A DNA stretch of 64,000 nucleotides from positions 4,522,269 through 4,586,268 of the forward strand of contig OW203734.1 of NCBI GenBank assembly GCA_934045075.1, read 5' to 3'. This document shows, piece after piece, positions 20,673-32,029 of this stretch; positions within the stretch are counted from its first letter, which is position 1; every line of letters starts with the position of its first letter. This DNA is from Yponomeuta sedellus (Eukaryota; Arthropoda; Insecta; Lepidoptera; Yponomeutidae). The notes beneath the pieces were generated by a model. The model did not search any database. It was not told the origin of the DNA and saw nothing but the letters and a program-made list of their open reading frames with translations. Both the position numbers and the translations under genes were made by a program.

Positions 20673-22354
20673 GAGCGCGTGTTATAATGTTATGTTACGT
20701 TATGTTTTAGCGTCACTTATTTATTATTAACTCTTGTTGCGATCTGGCCCCGGAAGGGGTGAAATACCAATAAGCCATTTTGAACTGCCATTTTTTTGCA
20801 ATTTTTTTGTGGACGCAGTTCCGCATTTCTCAAATTAGAGAAAGTACTATGTAATTATTCAATAAGTGTTATACATCCCTAGAATTTGCATAAAATTCCC
20901 TATCCGAATATTGTAGTTCTTGTGCTAGTAAAACTTACATGATTTTCAAATGACGAGATGCATTATCCACGCCATTTTGACACTAAACTTTGTCTCACTA
21001 TTTTTACTAATTACTTATTCACTAGCACTGAACTAACACTTATCTAATCTGCATATTGTCTATAACTGTTTAGATAATTTTTACACTCACATGAAAAGAT
21101 AAAATATCAATGACTTACTCAATGTGAAGGTTTTAAATACATCTGTTAGTTTTTAAATTTTACCTGTTCTTGTATCTGTTTCTTCACCTTATAGAAAAAA
21201 ATAATGTTAAATTGCTTTAAATATGGCTTCATCACTACGCGTGCCCAATCGCGGTGGGTAGGTACTCGTAGTGATTAAGCCCATATTGTCTAGGTTAACT
21301 AGAATATAATGCTGTTAGAATAAAGTACGCCTTTGTACTTTATAATTTGTTTTAATAGTGCAATAAATACTTTTAATAATAATAATAATAATAATACCCT
21401 CTCTATTTCTCTCTCTCGCTGAGAATGCCTGTGCACTGCAATAGAGATTTCCTCATTTTTTGCCCTTTCAAAGCCTGTTTGATAGTTAAAGCATTCAATA
21501 ATACTAAAAATAAATAAATAACTCCTACGCAACGCAAACACTTGCATAAAGGGGCGAGTCTCCAAAATGCTGCATGTTCAATAGAGCCATATTAGTCCTG
21601 TAATGGTCGTTTCATTCACGCTATCAGTTGTCTAGTAACAAGTCGCATTGCAATGGTATAACCCGTGCTACGTAACTCTGTGCCTAGCGCGATTTGATCT
21701 TCTTCACGAGAGATGTCAATTTAATTTGCGCAGTTTGGACCCCTGGAATGACATTGCACTGCTATTTCCTTGTAGACTACCAAATTGAGGCAAATAGCAC
21801 TGTCGTGCTTATATCATTCTATTGAAAAACTACTCGTATTAGGCTCTACACTCTAGGATCTAATCACTAGGCATCTAGGATCTAAACTCGGCAGAGGCAT
21901 CTCAAATATAATAAGAATACCCAGACAGAGGTCATATTATGTACAAATGTACAGTGGCTACAATGGAAAATAGACCTACATCCTCTGGCAAGGTGATCAG
22001 ACTTGATATCGCTATTTTAATAAGGGTTTGACTAAAAGAATCACCAATGTTCATGAAGGTATGTAAGGAGTTTGTTTCGTAACGAATATTTTTTTCAGGC
22101 TACGTGCTTTAAAACAATAAGAAAAAAAAGTGTTCTAATTTCAAAAAGTCGCGTGATTCACATTCCTTTTTCAAATCACACAGGTCGTCAAAGGTTTTGC
22201 ACTAAATGATCGCTGCTTATCAGCGCCGGTCGACCTACTTTTTGCGCCCAATAAAACGTTCATACGAGAAGGAAATAAAACGAAAGGGGCGAAGACTGAT
22301 TTACGAGGCATCATAAAGGGCTCGTCTCTTGCCACAAAACACAAAAGGGTAGAG
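20673..22354. other. No gene seen
   Basis: AT-rich with a short (AAT)n run near 21375-21397. No ORF over 90 aa and no recognised repeat. Confidence 0.55.
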
Positions 22355-22600
22355 GGTCCTATTCGATATTTATGACCCCACTGCTAGGGCACGGGTCTCT
22401 TCGTGCATCGCAGGAAGGTTAGGCTATACTCCACCACGGGGGCCAAGTCCGGGTTGGTGGAGGATTGTAAGACAGTGGCGCGTCTTACTGTCAAAAGTTA
22501 TCGAGACGCCCATAAGGCCTCTGACATGGCTTAACGACTGTCATTACATGACATGCGGCACCAACGGCTTAAAGTGCCTTGCGATGCACGGAAGGTCCTA
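22355..22600 (-). repeat. S5 SINE, body and 3' end
   Basis: From ATGACCCCACTGCTAGGGC to AGTGCCTTGCGATGCACGG. The 5S head is missing. Confidence 0.85.
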
Positions 22601-22702
22601 AGGTCCATTTATTAAAAATACCTACGTATTTATAGAATCAAGAATCTCTAGAAGAATCTCAAGAAGAAGAAGAATTGAAAAAAACGTGTTAGAAAACAAG
22701 TT

Positions 22703-23012
22703 ATAATTTTTATTCCATTGGTGGCCCTTGTTAGCACCCCAAAGTGTCTTAAGACTCTATTATAAAGTTAAAACGTGTTTCGAAAATAATACACGTTGAA
22801 TTTATTTGTTAGCTTATTTTTCACATAATGTATTATTTTTGAAACTTACAGCTTTAACATTAATTGAGTAAACATTTTGTTATAATGAATAAAAGAAAGG
22901 TATTGATTCTAATTAACAAAAAATATTAAGCATTTTATTTGTTTATCAAAAATTATTAAGGCGCTTTTGGGGTGCTAACTAGCGCTACCAATGGAATAAA
23001 AATCATAATAAT
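22703..23012. mobile_element. MITE-G, about 310 bp
   Basis: Inverted ends: TTTTTATTCCATTGGTGGCC plus GTTAGCACCCCAAAGTG on the left, CTTTTGGGGTGCTAAC plus ACCAATGGAATAAAAATC on the right. A one-ended fragment is at 6063-6112. Confidence 0.8.
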
Positions 23013-23402
23013 TGGCCTTTTTGCATCTACTTAATGAGATGATTTATGCAGCGTCCAGTGGCATCCTCACTCACACTAGATGGGTGAAGGGACCACTCCG
23101 ACGCTGTAGTGCCTGGGACATGGTTTTATAGATGGTGTAGGCTTGCCCAGCACCTATACCATTCTGACAGCTTAGTCGGCCTAGCCCACAGGAAAGACTA
23201 GTCAATACGTGCGGAGCCAACCAAGCCGCGGGTTTCCTTACGATGTTTTCCTTCACCGTTAGCGTGTGGTATTGCGACTACAAATTCGCAAATGTACGTA
23301 ACTTTGAAATTAACCAAAGTCATTGGTACATGCCCGCACTCGGGATCGAACCTGGGGCTCTCGCTTGCCAGTCCATGGTTCTACCAACTGAGCTACCACC
23401 GC
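23013..23402 (-). repeat. SB2-type tRNA SINE, long copy
   Basis: The tRNA head is at the right end in reverse (CTACCAACTGAGCTACCACC, GGGATCGAACCTGGGG), then the body shared with SB (CCTTACGATGTTTTCCTTCA), then a family-specific 3' part (CACTCCGACGCTGTAGTGCC, TAGATGGTGTAGGCTTGCCC). Related rearranged copies are at 27388 and 54480. Confidence 0.8.
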
Positions 23403-23780
23403 CTCAAAAAATCATAACTTGTTTAATAATACGTTTTTTTTTTTCAAAAATTGTATTCAAAAGGAAAAGCTGCAACATTTGTAAAGCAAATAGAGCGCGA
23501 ATTTAATAAAATTATTTAGGACTTGATATTTCAAAAGTTAAAAATCTTGTAGAATAATTGTTATTGCGAAACATAAAATTTATAATACAAGAAATGTAAT
23601 TCTCTCCTCTGGTTGTGCAATAAATTGTTCTCTATTTGTCCAAGTAGAATAGATTAGGAGCAGTTATTTTAATAAGAATTTCATTTCTCAGGAATAGCGC
23701 ATTTTAAACATAACTCTGAACATAAAAATCAACCTATATAAGTACGTCCCGCTGTAGGGCACATTCCTTCTCACATAGTC
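23403..23780. other. No gene; LINE-tail scrap
   Basis: AT-rich. CTCTGGTTGTGCAATAAATT near 23617-23637 resembles the LINE tail at 8262-8400. Confidence 0.5.
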
Positions 23781-24000
23781 AAAATGGGCTTAATCATCAC
23801 CCACCCCTGCCGCAGATTGCCAATTCGCGAACACTTCAGTCACTCAGGTTTCTTCATGATATTTTCCTTCATAGTTAGCGAGTAGTGTTGCTCCTATAAC
23901 TTCACGAATGAACTTACAAAAATAAGTCAATGCTATATGCCGGGAATCAAATCCACGATCTCCCGAATGAGAAACTACCGCTCCGCTACCACCGCTGACT
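23781..24000 (-). repeat. SB SINE
   Basis: The tRNA head at the right (CCGCTCCGCTACCACCG, AATCAAATCCACGATCTCCC) is degraded but ordered; the body has GATATTTTCCTTCATAGTTA. Confidence 0.75.
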
Positions 24001-24334
24001 CTTGAAGTAGGTCATACTAAATAATTTTGGCTCAAACTTTTGCAACGTTGACTGAGTTACCTTTTGCATTTCTAAGCTCTTCCTGACTGTCAGAGTAAGC
24101 ATGGTCTGCCAAATGTTTGACTCAGCGTTTTATTAATGCGTAGGACTTACTTTACGTACGAGTATAAAATATGTGATTCAACTCTTCTAGCTTACTAAGA
24201 AAACACGTCACAAAGAGCCGTGATGCGCTTTTTGACACGAAAAATATTGTGATATTTAGAACTGACATAGATAGATATTATATAGATAGACAACCAGACT
24301 TTATTGCACAAGCAGAAAAAAACATTATTTCTTA

Positions 24335-24440
24335 ATCTCCAACAATCCGGACTTGACTCCCGTGGTGGAGTATGGCCTATACCTTCCTTAGAGAAGAGAT
24401 CCGTGCCTATCGGTGGGGACAATGGGTTGGTGAAGAAAAT
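24335..24440 (+). repeat. S5 SINE 3' end, subfamily 2
   Basis: CAATCCGGACTTGACTCCCG, TATGGCCTATACCTTCC, ending AATGGGTTGGTGAAG. The variant TATACCTTCCTTAGAGAAG matches the copy at 63105-63362 rather than the main subfamily. Confidence 0.75.
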
Positions 24441-24444
24441 AATT

Positions 24445-24540
24445 AATTAATGCGGCAAGCTGAAGACAGGGCGCTGTGGCGCTCATTAGGGGAGGGCTAT
24501 GTCCAGCAGTGGACTACATAATATAGCCTGAAGAAGAAGT
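24445..24540 (+). repeat. LINE 3'-end fragment
   Basis: GCGGCAAGCTGAAGACAGGG then TTAGGGGAGGGCTATGTCCA, ending in a GAAGAAG tail. It translates to the conserved Leu-Gly-Glu-Gly-Tyr-Val-Gln-Gln-Trp C-terminus. Sister copies: 39900-39995 and 52095-52225. Confidence 0.75.
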
Positions 24541-24690
24541 AATGTCATACAATTGGTAGTCTTAGCGATTAGAGTGATCTCTTCCAGACAACCTCTGGAT
24601 GGAGTGGATTGCATGAGGAATATAGTCGGTAGGTGCGTGTACATATCTATATGATTGAGATTGAACTCGTACAAAATACGTAATTTAACT
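24541..24690 (-). repeat. LINE 3' tail (RTE-like style)
   Basis: TGTCATACAATTGGTAGTCT, then GATCTCTTCCAGACAACCTC and GGATGGAGTGGATTGCATG. Near-copies at 37545-37678 and 27030-27185. Confidence 0.6.
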
Positions 24691-26584
24691 CTTACTATAA
24701 CTATAATGAAATGAAATTAATTTGTATCCCAAAAATATTTTACAACTATCCTTAAAATTAGCGTATTTTATTATATTTACGTACAGTTCAATTGTTTTCT
24801 TTTAAATACTTATAGTTACGCAGTGGTCCCCACACTAGGCCGAGCCTGTCCTGTGGGGGCCGCGGTTATTATCAAACAACAACATTATACGTAAAATCTA
24901 TACAGCATTTAACTATAACAGCATTTAGTGCTTTTTAATACATCGCTTTGTGTCATACACTAGCTTATTATACAATTTTGCCGCAAAAGGCTACAATTCG
25001 CTTTTTGAAACGAAAAGTATTGTAAGTTTTCTATAAATTTATATTTATTTCAATACATACAAACCCGAAACCAAGCAGGAAAAACCGACTTCTCAAGGTT
25101 TGCTGGAATAAATCTCTCACAGAGATAAGCTCGCTTTTGTAAATGTATTTCATGTTTTGGGATTTTTGTGTACAATAGAGTGATAAAATAATAAATTTAT
25201 TAAAGCTAAATAATGTTTTATGCGACTTACGTGAAATCAGTAAACAAGAAGTAAGTAAATTGATAAATACTTATACAAGAATAAACGAAAAGTCACGCTG
25301 AAAGGCGTGTTTGGACTTAGTCACTGAGTTGCTATTGGTAGTACTTACCCATGGCTTAACAGATAGATAGTTCTGTGAGATAGCGCTGCCGCGAGCCAAT
25401 CTTAGTAACTTAAGGAAACTTCTAGTGCGACTTTAATTTGTAAGCGTGCACGCTAAACGTTATTGATTCTTCAGAGATTCCTGTAATTTTTTGGAAAGTG
25501 AACATTCTGTTTGACGCTATGGTCGTCACAAAAGCACCCGGATGCGCGTCCCGTGCCACTCGCTGACCGACACCGAATAATTCATACCGATCGACTGTCA
25601 GATGCTTTCTTTTGTTTTATTTGATATTTTGGCGGGTTTTCTGTTTGTAGGTTGCCAGGATTTTGGCGACATCAACGAGGCGTGAGACGCTCAGAAATCA
25701 CGAATAAAATGGAACGTTCTAAACGTTTTGAAAATGGAACGGATGAACAAACGAAAGTTGATATTATTAATGTATTCTTTTTCTTTTTCAGCGCAAACTC
25801 TTGGTGGCCAACCTATTTTGAAGGCACTTTTCTTTTCCCACCTAAAACATTCTTAAATGTCTCAATCCATATTCTTTAATTTTATTGTTTTTCTGAACTG
25901 ATTACATACTCAATCTAGTAGTCTTTTTTTTAGCTTAAGCATATTTTGGCCAATCTTTTCCCACCTAAAACAATCTTAAATGTTTCAATCCTTACTCTTT
26001 CATTTTATACTTTTCCTGAACTTATTATCGTAAACTGAGAACATTTTCCCTCCATCACTCATTCTGGTTTATTCAAGTAATTCTCTTCACGTCAGTTGAC
26101 TTGAGAATAACCTTATGGCCTGCTGGTCAACGGATCTTATCATGCATAGAAACGTGTGAATATCAAATAAAAATGGCAATAAAATTCACAATCCTCAGCT
26201 ATCAAAAGACAATATGGCACAAAAGACAATCAGAATTCAACTCTATTACTTTGCGCCAAGATCGGATGAAACTGCTGATGTTTACCTACAATATGCTCCT
26301 CAGCCGGGAATTTAATAAAAACGTATACGATTGTCCTCGAATCGTCACATGAAGTGCGCTAGCGTGGACCAAGGCGTCATAAACGTTCACCACGTTACAT
26401 TTAAAGTCTTATATAAAGCTGTGACCTTAAGTTTTACGACCGGAAGATAATGGGCGAGGTCTCATTTGACCGCTCACGTTGGCGCCATTTGCGATATTTT
26501 AATATCTTTGCCATATTATCGTCTGCCATAATAAGGCAAATATAATGAAACATTAACATTAAAACATTCACTTCTTGCGCTACA
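24691..26584. other. No gene supported
   Basis: AT-rich. ORFs of 75 and 83 aa (25652-25879, 26101-26352) have no recognised domain. A short phrase (CTTTTCCCACCTAAAACA) occurs twice near 25830 and 25957, so part of this is an internal duplication. Confidence 0.5.
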
Positions 26585-26962
26585 AAGTGCGCCGTCGTGG
26601 CCTAGTAGAACTGACTGATTGGAATCAATCACTTGAGTTAAGCAAAAACAGGCGCGGTCAAGTGAAGGATGGGTGATCGTCCCGTGACTACCGCTAGTGG
26701 CATTTTTCCGAGGGCTTCCGTGCTTCGTACCGTTGGTGCCGGGTGTCATGTAATAAACTATCATTAAGGCAGTCGTTAAGCCATGTCAAAAGCCTTATGG
26801 ATGGCTTGATACATTTTGATAGTACGGCCCGCCACTGTCTTACAATCCTCCACCGGCCGCGTGGTGGAGTATGGCCGAACCTTCCTGCGACGCAGGACTC
26901 TTCCTACGTCGGCCGTGCCCCAGCAGTGGGGATATAAGAGTGTTGACATCGATCGATGTAAC
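26585..26962 (+). repeat. S5 SINE, nearly full length
   Basis: 5S-like head (GAGTTAAGCAAAAACAGGCG, GGATGGGTGATCGTCCCGTG), body and 3' end (GTGCCCCAGCAGTGGGGATA). Some short insertions relative to the copy at 62151. Confidence 0.85.
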
Positions 26963-27029
26963 TTCTACGACCGAGTTTCTATGACTCATTTTGTCTTTGC
27001 AAGCTATCTCCTATTATATCTAGGTACCT

Positions 27030-27185
27030 AGATGGATAGTGAACACTTTATTGCACAACGAGAAAAAAGAAATTACAATTTCATAAATTTAAGTAATGTT
27101 ATACAATTGGCGGTCTTGTCGCTTACAGCGATCGCTTCAGAGCAGCCTGTAGATGGAGTTGCACGGAGAATATGGTATGTCTAAC
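27030..27185 (-). repeat. LINE 3' tail (RTE-like style)
   Basis: GTGAACACTTTATTGCACAA, TAATGTTATACAATTGGCGG and GCGATCGCTTCAGAG: the reverse of the 8262 tail, extended upstream. Confidence 0.6.
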
Positions 27186-27387
27186 ATTATCCAATATTAC
27201 AATTTTTTTATAAATACTGATTATTTTTTATGTAGCTATAAACGTCCTACTGCAGCGCACAGGTCTTCGTTATAATTTTCATTCCGTGTAATCACATTAT
27301 ATGTGTGGAATTACTGTTTTTATGAACAAAATAGTGTTTTCTGTCTATTTATTCAGTTTGACGAAGTTTTCTGCGCTAGTAAAGGAC

Positions 27388-27640
27388 ACAGGAAAGACTA
27401 GTCAATACGTGCGGAGCCAACCAAGCCACGGGATTCCTCACGATGTTTTCCTTCACCGTTAGCGTGAACTAACTAAGCTGTGAGGATGGTACAGGTGCTG
27501 GGCAAGCCTACACCATCTATAAAACCATGTCCCAGGCACTACAGCGTCGGAGTGGTCCCTTCACCCATCTAGTGTGAGTGAGGATACCACTGGACGCTGT
27601 ATAAATCATCTCATTAAGTAGATGCAAAAAGGCCAATCAT
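27388..27640. repeat. SB2 SINE, rearranged
   Basis: 27388-27465 (ACAGGAAAGACTAGTCAATA, ACGATGTTTTCCTTCACCG) has the orientation of the copy at 23195-23270. 27485-27640 (CACCATCTATAAAACCATGT, AATCATCTCATTAAGTAGAT) is the reverse complement of 23013-23165. One half has flipped relative to the other. Confidence 0.8.
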
Positions 27641-27974
27641 CATCATCAAGGGTCACAGACATGGTTCTGGCTCAACAATACGAGCACACCTATTTTGATG
27701 CCATATTTTTTTGTGCTAGGAACCTATTTCGCAATCGTAGGTACTCAAGTGCTGTCAGAATTCCTCATCGGGAAGTGAAACACTGTAAAAATAGAAGTGA
27801 TTCACTATAAAAATACATAAGTCCTTGAACCTAACAAAGAGGAGCTTAAAAAAACATTGAAAATATACAAAGAAAACGGTTTCTAGGCTGAGCGTTATTT
27901 CCATAACATATTTTACTTGACGCTGTGCTGTGCTTACTTTGTATATTATGATATCAACCCTTTTGATATCATAC
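27641..27974. other. No gene seen
   Basis: AT-rich, a 62-aa ORF without a recognised domain. Confidence 0.55.
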
Positions 27975-28046
27975 CCCCATTCGTATCACATACTTTGTAT
28001 ATGATATCAACGGCTCTCATATACAAAGTATATGATATGAATGGGG
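27975..28046. repeat. Palindrome
   Basis: CCCCCATTCGTATCACATAC on the left and GTATATGATATGAATGGGGG on the right are near-perfect inverted arms around TATCAACGGCTC. A second small hairpin (ACAAACTC ... GAGTTTGT) abuts it. Confidence 0.75.
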
Positions 28047-28377
28047 GACAAACTCTCTGAAAGGAGTTTGTTGTTTACTTAATTTTTTTTTTTTGCATGC
28101 TAAATTTGATTTCATTCTCAGCTATAATCACCTTAATTAATGCTACCCAATTAGGAAGAGCGGGAGTTTTCCTGGCACAGGTAATTCTTACTTAAAAGGA
28201 AACTCCCACACAAATTGTAACCTACTTTAAGTTTGATACTACTGAAAATAAACATTTTTTTATTTATTATTATTTATTATTTATAACGGCGCCACAGAGG
28301 CCGTCGTGCTATATGCTGCTTTGTATTTGTATAACGACTTTGTTTTCTACATTACGTTAATTTTTGAAGTCGCAGTA

Positions 28378-28525
28378 GTAGTTAGTTAGACCTGAGATTT
28401 CCGCACTTAGCCTCATAGTTGGGCCATTAAACGTAGCAAGCGCTGACGTACGCTAACACCTCAGATACTAGGGTTTCCTTATGATGTGTTCCTTCACCGT
28501 CAGCGAGTATAATTTCGCAAATGGG
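28378..28525 (-). repeat. SB fragment, 3' half
   Basis: AGTTAGTTAGACCTGAGATT, CACTTAGCCTCATAGTTGGG, TCCTTATGATGTGTTCCTTC. The tRNA head is lost. It also shows the uninterrupted SB sequence at the site where MITE-B sits in the 2783 copy. Confidence 0.8.
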
Positions 28526-29564
28526 AGTGTGGAGAAGTTAAAAAATAAACTCTACATTTTACAATTTTCGAACGACATTTCAAGTTAATTTTTAAAGACG
28601 TTCTAACGAAAAATATGTTTTAACTCAACTTTTAGTTAAGGAACTCTGTTAAGTTTTTAACTAAAAGTTCCACTATACCAGCTTTATCGTCCCCGTTAAA
28701 ATATTTTTTTAAATACCTTTAGTTTATAGTAATATAGTTTGGCTAAAAAGTCTAGAACTTTAAAAACAAAACTTTGTATGGAGAAATGTCACTTTTTGCG
28801 ACTTTAGTATGGATATTGTTGCCATAATTAATATCTTGACTTTTTTGCACAGAGTATATGCCATACAGCATACTCGGTGCAAAAAAACCAAACCACGTCA
28901 GTGGTAACCCTAATATATCTTGAATCTTATTGTAGAACCGTATTCAGTGCCCCAATTATCTTTTGCAACTCTAAGTCGTGAAAATTACAAATTATTAGCG
29001 TGCAAAATGAAAAAAGAACATTATTTGATTTGATCTATTTATTTAGAGATCTATGGTAAACCAATAGCTATAACAAATAAGACAGAATCTTGTATAGGAA
29101 CCTTAAAACAATAAGTCGTTGGACCCTAAAATGTGCGCCGTAGTGCTCCGAGGCACGGAGGTGAGTAAACACGGGTGATGTATAGGGCTCCTGTTTTCCC
29201 TTCCCAAGAAACTAAATTTACATTATACGCAGTGTATATTTTCCAACTCGAAGCGCGTCACACATGCTTGCTATGTATGTCATAGGAAGGCTTTTCATAC
29301 AAAGTCCGTACACGAGTGCCGTACTCTACGCTTTACGACGCTACTCGGTGACCAATGGGAAAAAATATCCTGTTTTATAACGCTTCCTTAGAAAACGTTA
29401 ACATTATAAATTCCAAAAAGGGAACATCATAAATAAATGATAAACATAGTAGCTGCTCTCTTTTTAGAAACTATTGACAAGCTCTTTGATCCAAAAATAT
29501 AGGACTTTAAAGACTGTTTATTTTTTCAAAAAGCAAGGATAAATGTTTTAATTATATTATTTTT
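28526..29564. other. No gene established; possible short exon
   Basis: AT-rich with small hairpins near 28630-28672 and 28840-28887. A short candidate first exon is at 29131-29160 (separate entry). Confidence 0.45.
29131..29160 (+). CDS. Candidate short first coding exon (speculative)
   Basis: ATG after AAA, ten open codons, then a strong consensus 5' splice site (GAG|GTGAGTAA) at 29161. This is what the first exon of a host gene could look like. Nothing else, such as a downstream exon or TATA box, was identified, and chance matches of this kind are common. I do not recognise the peptide. Confidence 0.15.
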
Positions 29565-29872
29565 AATGCACTAACCCGTACTAAGGACAATTTTAAAAAA
29601 CCTATTTAGAGGCTAAAAATTAATTTTAATTCCGATGTAAAACCTAACTGCAAAGTAGGTACTCGGGGCTGCAAGTGATGCAAATTACTTCAGCCAGATG
29701 TCACTGCCTGTACGTAATACAGAGAATGTTGTAAAGAGGTTCGAAATTTCACTGATGCCGGTAAGTCGCCCATTAGCTCAGTTGGTAAGAGCGCTGGCAC
29801 GGATAGCTAGAGGTCGCGGGTTCGAATCCCGGCATGGGTGGAATTTTTAGCCTTTAAATAGGTTTTCATAAA
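29565..29872 (+). repeat. TLR copy, inverted start plus full body
   Basis: Starts with the reversed tail (GCACTAACCCGTACTAAGG to TTTAGAGGCTAAAAATT), then the leader (AACCTAACTGCAAAGTAGG, TACGTAATACAGAGAATG), the tRNA-like domain (about 29767-29840) and a short direct tail. Confidence 0.85.
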
Positions 29873-30297
29873 TTTTAATGATAATCTCTTTCTGAAACCT
29901 ACTACTAACAAGAACCTAGGTTCAAGTATTTGGGACTTTAAAGACTGTCTTTTTCAAAACGTGAATATCATACGTCTTATAAAACTGTGATAACTTTTTT
30001 CAAAAGCAGGATCACCAACTTAGGACTTTTATCGATTTACCCTAAAAACTGCTCTTTTTGGTACAACTTTACTTTAAATTTCAAGTAACTATACAAGCCA
30101 AAGTCTCAAATCATCTAGTAAGAAGGATCAAACTTTGTCTATAGGGGCTTGCAACCAACAATAACATTAAATAAGTATATAAAACACCCTCCATCAAGCT
30201 AATCAATCGAGGACGTTATATGAGGGTCAATATAGGCATTGAATCGCGCCATATAGTGGCTATTTATGGGCAGAATTGATGAGTTATGAAAGGTACT
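29873..30297. other. No gene seen
   Basis: AT-rich, nothing recognised. Confidence 0.6.
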
Positions 30298-30301
30298 TTC
30301 G

Positions 30302-30775
30302 GTTTCGATATCAACCCTAGTATGTCCTCACTGCAGGGGCGGTGGTAGCGGAGCGGTGTAGAACGCCGGCCTCTCAATCGGGAGGGCGTGGGTTCAAACC
30401 CCGCTATGTACCAATGACTTTGTTTTCTAAGTTATGTACATTTGTGAAATTATAGTAGCAATACCATTCGCCGACGGTGAAGGAAAACATCGTAAGGAAA
30501 CCCTAGTGTCTGAGGTGTTTACGTACCTCAGCGCTTGCTACGTACAATGGCCCAACTATGAGGCTAAGTGCGGAAATCTCAGGTCTAACTAACTAACTAA
30601 CTAACATGTTCTCACTGCTGGGGCACGGGTCTCATCCTGCATCGCAGAAAGGTTAGGCCATACCCCACCACGGGGGCCAAGTTCGGGTTGGTGGAGGATT
30701 GTAAGACAGTGGCGGGCCTAACAGTCAGAAATTATCAAGCCGCCCATAAGGGAAAGGGTTGATATCGATTGCACA
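30302..30775 (-). repeat. S5 SINE split by an SB SINE
   Basis: The S5 3' end (TATCAACCCTAGTATGTCC) is interrupted at 30340 and resumes at 30606 (GCTGGGGCACGGGTCTCATC), running to ATTATCAAGCCGCCCATAAG. Confidence 0.9.
30340..30605 (+). mobile_element. SB tRNA-derived SINE, complete insertion
   Basis: tRNA head (GGTGGTAGCGGAGCGGTGTA, T arm GGGTTCAAACCCC), body with GTAAGGAAACCCTAGTGTCT, and a CTAACTAACTAAC tail. An 18-bp target duplication with two mismatches lies at 30322-30339 and 30606-30623, inside S5. This is the best-delimited SB copy in the window. Confidence 0.9.
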
Positions 30776-32029
30776 ATAAGGGAAAGACTGACTCCTAAGA
30801 TACAGGTTACACTAGTTTCGAAGTCAGTATGTATATAGGTACGTATTTAAAGTTATGTTGTATATTTTTGTCACGAGAAGACCAACGACGATTAGAACGG
30901 AGCTGAAGCGGTCGAGGAGAATATCTATGTGTTGGTTAATAAATTAACATAGCAAAGCCATGTACGACTATGTTGGTCTAGTATTACACAAAGTTCGCAC
31001 AATAAGACAAGATAAGATAAAACTTATTCGTCTTAAGTATACCTAAGTCTTAGTAAAGTCAGTTACCAAACATATTATGTCTGGCCGCAGTATTTTTCTA
31101 CGCATTTTCGGACTTTACTTCGACTAAACTAATTTTCATTATTGCACTTTTCATGTCATATTAGGTAGCTGCGAGTACCAACTAATGTATTGTAAATTAT
31201 AACTTTATCGCGAACATGTAGTGGTTTAGATGTCACTTTTATATTTAAGATGATTTGAGAAAATGTCGTCAGAATGGAGGTGGTTTTCTGCTGTCTTTTT
31301 CTCCACTACAATGCGATCTAAAGACAGCGCATAGCATTGAACATTGACATTCGACAAACAGAAGGCAAATTCTTGTCGGTGTAATACATTTCCATTTTTA
31401 CAAGGCCTTAAAAATATAATATGACATTCGGTGTCGGTGATATAGTATCCCTGTATGTCCAATGTGGATGAATTATACTAACAACAGGGTAATGATTAAA
31501 ATGTCAATCACAGACAGGCTTATTTTGACATACAGGTTGGATTTACGCGGTAATCGCCGCACGTTAGATATCCACCCGTGTAAATTCCTTTTTAGTACTC
31601 AAAGAACCCAGAAAATTAAAAAAAATCACAGTCATCAATAACGTAATTATCATCACTTATAATGAGAGAGAGAGTAGATACTCATAACAGAAATCGACCT
31701 GCTTAAATTCCTTTTAAAAAATCAAACTTTACAGTCACAGAATATTTACAACATGTTTATCATCGTTTATAATAGCGTGGGAACTTAGTGAGTCAACACT
31801 TTCACAGCAGTGTACAAGAACGCTATAACCCGAGCTCATGACATTCACTCTACTGTGTCTAGTCCAGTCATTCCTTTCCATTTCCAGTACAACGCAAGAA
31901 CTATAAGTTTCCGGTAACTAGGCCTCGGCCAAGTTTAGAATGAGGGCCTCCGTCTTATTAAGATTCGAGGGCATAACTTCATAAACTAATGCCACTAAAA
32001 AGGTCTAGTATCTTTATTATTAGAGTACC
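30776..32029. other. No gene supported
   Basis: AT-rich. The 78-aa ORF at 31226-31462 (minus) overlaps a phrase loosely repeated near 62800-62850 and is probably repeat-derived. Confidence 0.45.
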
